From: Nitrospirota bacterium
GTDB lineage: Bacteria; Nitrospirota; Nitrospiria; Nitrospirales; NS-4
Length of the DNA: 24,891 bases
Assembly: GCA_005877565.1 (NCBI GenBank)
Contig: VBOK01000078.1
Coordinates: 1-24,891 of the forward strand
Direction of reading: 5' to 3'
Below are positions 22,992 to 24,891 of this stretch, piece by piece. Every line of letters starts with the position of its first letter. The stretch's first letter is position 1. The notes below the pieces were generated by a model. It made no database searches, was not told where the DNA came from, and saw only the letters and a list, made by a program, of their open reading frames with translations. Position numbers and translations under genes: made by a program.

Positions 22992-24472
22992 CCTTCGACC
23001 TCAACCTCACCCTCAGCGATCTCCTCCTGATGCTCCCGGAGCTCTGGGTCACGGTGTGGATCTGCGTCGTGCTGTGCGTGGACTTCCTGATGCCCCGCAT
23101 GTCCCAGCGCGCCATCGCCGGGCTCAGCGTCGCGGGCATGGGCGTCGCCCTGGGATTCCTGCTGTGGTACTACATCGAGGGGACGAACGGGGTTCTCTTC
23201 AAAGGGATGTTCGTCTTGGACCGGCTGGCCCTGTTCTTCAAAATCCTCGTGGTCGGCGTGAGCCTGCTCGTCCTCTTGTCCTCCATCGACTACGTCAGCC
23301 GGTTCAGCTTCTTCAAGAGCGAGTATTACTTCCTGGTCATGATGGCGGCCCTGGGCATGATGTTCATGTCCTCGGCCAACGACCTCCTGTCCGTCTTCAT
23401 CACCGTGGAGTTCAGCACGTTCGGCTTTTACGTGCTGGTGGCGTACCTCCGCGACGACCTCCGCTCGAGCGAGGCGGGGCTCAAGTTCTTCATCCTGGGG
23501 GTCTTCGCCGCCGCACTGCTGGCCTACGGGACCAGCCTGGTCTACGGAGAAACCGGGACGTTCATCTTCCCCACGATCGCGCAGGGAATGGCTCACATGA
23601 CGCCCGGCTTGGTGGTGGGCTGGCTGATGATCTTCGCGGCCCTGGGCTTTAAGATCGGGACCGTGCCGCTGCATTCCTGGATTCCCGACACGTACCAGGG
23701 AGCGCCGACCCCTATCACGGCCTTCCTGTCGATCGCGCCCAAGGGCGCCGCGTTCGCCATCCTCCTGCGGATGTTCTTCTCGACGCTCGCGGCGTTCAAG
23801 CCGCAGTGGGTATGGTTGATGATCGGCGTGGCGATGCTCTCCATGCTCTACGGGAACATCGTGGCGATTGCGCAGCGGAACATCAAGCGGCTGCTGGCCT
23901 ACTCCGGGATCGCCCAAATCGGGAACATCCTGATCGGGATGGCCGCCGGCACGCGGATGGGCGCCGATGCGGTCCTGTTCTACCTGCTCACGTACCTGTT
24001 CGCCAACCTGGGGGCCTTCGCGGTCGTGATCGCCTTCAGCCAGACCACCAACAGCGACGAGATCGAAGATTACAGCGGCCTGAACCGGCGCTCGCCGTTC
24101 CTCGCCTTCGCCATGCTGGTCTTCCTGCTCTCGCTGGCCGGCGTGCCGCCGCTGGCTGGGTTCATCGGCAAGCTCTACCTGTTCGTCGCGGCGATCAAGG
24201 AGGGTCTCTACACTCTGATCGTGGTGGGACTGATCAGCATCGTGATCTCGCTGTACTACTACCTCGTCGTGGTGAAGAAGATGTACATCAGCGAGCCGGC
24301 CGATCCCACGCCGATCAAAGTCTCCGGCGTGCTCCAGTCCGTCATCTACGTCGGCCTCGCCGGGACGTTGATCCTGGGGATCTATCCCAGGCCCTTTATC
24401 GAATACACGGTGGCGGCGACGACGATCTTCTCCCATCTGGGCGCCGTGCCTGTCGTCACCACCCTCCCGTAA
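22988..24472 (+). CDS. nuoN: NADH-quinone oxidoreductase subunit N
   Basis: NuoN is the antiporter-like subunit nearest the peripheral arm. The 494-residue protein keeps the expected channel residues: Glu141 (FITVEFSTFGFYVLVAY), Lys222 (LGFKIGTVPLHSWIPDTYQG), Lys252 (IAPKGAAFA) and Lys395 (LAGFIGKLYLF). Length is normal. The ATG overlaps the stop of the second nuoM. It closes the nuo operon. I see no strong terminator after it: a GTCTTC-TTCT-GAAGAC hairpin at 24594-24609 has no T-run. Confidence 0.97.
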   Translation: MTFDLNLTLSDLLLMLPELWVTVWICVVLCVDFLMPRMSQRAIAGLSVAGMGVALGFLLWYYIEGTNGVLFKGMFVLDRLALFFKILVVGVSLLVLLSSIDYVSRFSFFKSEYYFLVMMAALGMMFMSSANDLLSVFITVEFSTFGFYVLVAYLRDDLRSSEAGLKFFILGVFAAALLAYGTSLVYGETGTFIFPTIAQGMAHMTPGLVVGWLMIFAALGFKIGTVPLHSWIPDTYQGAPTPITAFLSIAPKGAAFAILLRMFFSTLAAFKPQWVWLMIGVAMLSMLYGNIVAIAQRNIKRLLAYSGIAQIGNILIGMAAGTRMGADAVLFYLLTYLFANLGAFAVVIAFSQTTNSDEIEDYSGLNRRSPFLAFAMLVFLLSLAGVPPLAGFIGKLYLFVAAIKEGLYTLIVVGLISIVISLYYYLVVVKKMYISEPADPTPIKVSGVLQSVIYVGLAGTLILGIYPRPFIEYTVAATTIFSHLGAVPVVTTLP

Positions 24473-24586
24473 GCCTTTTCCGTAAAAGTCAGCTCGAAGC
24501 GAGACACGGGCTGCCCGCCGAACTGAATCGGGCGTAGGTCAATTACGGCAAGCTTGGTCATTGAACGGAATGTTTTGCGCGCCCGA

Positions 24587-24616
24587 TTGACTGGTCTTCT
24601 TCTGAAGACGTAGGAT
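24587..24616 (+). promoter_or_regulatory. Possible promoter upstream of the last gene
   Basis: In the 210-base gap after nuoN, TTGACT (24587-24592) and TAGGAT (24611-24616) are 18 bases apart. A perfect 6-base hairpin (24594-24609) fills the spacer, which could be a regulatory site. The leader to the next ATG would be about 60 bases. Apart from this I see nothing in the gap. Confidence 0.4.
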
Positions 24617-24670
24617 GCGCGCACCTTCCGGATGCGGACTTTGAAAGAGAGGATGGGTTTGCAAACGAAG

Positions 24671-24679
24671 AGGAGGTGA
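24671..24679 (+). promoter_or_regulatory. Very strong ribosome binding site AGGAGGTGA
   Basis: AGGAGGTGA matches the anti-Shine-Dalgarno sequence over nine bases and ends three bases before the ATG at 24683, with the GGAGG core at normal spacing. It is far stronger than the other sites in the window and suggests high expression of the following small protein. Confidence 0.7.
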
Positions 24680-24682
24680 CCA

Positions 24683-24891
24683 ATGAGGACGAGGACGACG
24701 TTCGTGAGTGCTGCGATCGTTCTCCTGACTGCGCTCGCCTTCGCCTGCCAGATAAGCCTGGCTTCGGCCGCCGAAGAGGCCAAGAAGCATAAGAAAAGCA
24801 AGGGCAGCAAGATCAGCCGATCTACATCGGCGAAGGCTCAGCCAGGGGGAGGGATACAGAAGAAAAGCAAGGGTACCCAGGTCAGTAGATA
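24683..24891 (+). CDS. Partial small exported lysine-rich protein
   Basis: The frame starts MRTRTTFVSAAIVLLTALAF, a signal peptide probably cleaved after ASA near residue 33, and runs off the right edge after 69 codons. The mature part is basic and low in complexity. It contains a repeated element, HKKSKGSKISR then QKKSKGTQVSR, about 25 residues apart. No family is recognised. The strong ribosome binding site and the DNA-level repeat of AAGAAAAGCAAGGG support a real gene. It may be a small abundant periplasmic protein. The frame could end within a few codons beyond the window. Confidence 0.68.
   Translation, partial: MRTRTTFVSAAIVLLTALAFACQISLASAAEEAKKHKKSKGSKISRSTSAKAQPGGGIQKKSKGTQVSR

Noticed and set aside
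22775..24436. Minus-strand open frame of 553 codons opposite nuoN
   Set aside because: It is antisense to nuoN and extremely rich in His, Asp, Glu, Arg and Gln, the typical reverse reading of membrane-protein codons. No start signal or family match.

Overview
The window looks like chromosomal DNA of a Nitrospira-type bacterium (phylum Nitrospirota). The main reason is the large rightward complex I operon, which carries two different NuoM genes in tandem and a NuoL with a lengthened C-terminal arm. This is the '2M' form of complex I that I recall from Nitrospira and a few other lineages. High G+C, dense coding and several small palindromic repeats between genes fit that assignment, but no rRNA or other decisive marker is present, so the taxonomy is inferred.

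Left part (1-5400). A partial gene with a duplicated Cys-Cys-Gly-His motif runs off the left edge. Next come a coupled pair of small DUF6883/DUF4926-type genes, a short palindrome and a small unknown gene. A leftward run follows, transcribed HAD phosphatase > queE > pepA > nagZ. It is driven by a near-consensus promoter that leaves almost no 5' leader.

Middle part (5400-10740). A tRNA-Leu(GAG) gene has its own promoter, back to back with the HAD promoter. It is followed by a nested palindrome, a four-helix membrane protein, a second palindrome and a leftward group. That group is an OmpA-domain envelope protein, a small exported protein and priA. The PriA protein keeps its DNA-binding and zinc parts but has lost the residues expected for ATP hydrolysis and helicase action, and a heptanucleotide tandem repeat lies inside its gene. 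Two small rightward genes precede the nuo operon.

Right part (10740-24472). The order is nuoA-B-C-D, a palindromic repeat, nuoG, then nuoI-J-K-L-M-M2-N. Most junctions are overlaps or gaps of a few bases. nuoE and nuoF (the NADH-oxidising module) and nuoH are not here. NuoG has eight ferredoxin-type cysteines where the classical enzyme has four. The two NuoM proteins depart from the canonical proton-channel residues in different places: the first lacks a TM11-type histidine, and the second lacks the TM7 lysine and has an inserted loop. Together this suggests a complex I with an extra antiporter-like unit and a non-standard electron entry or exit, possibly ferredoxin. That last step is inference.

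The window ends in the start of a small lysine-rich exported protein with a very strong ribosome binding site.
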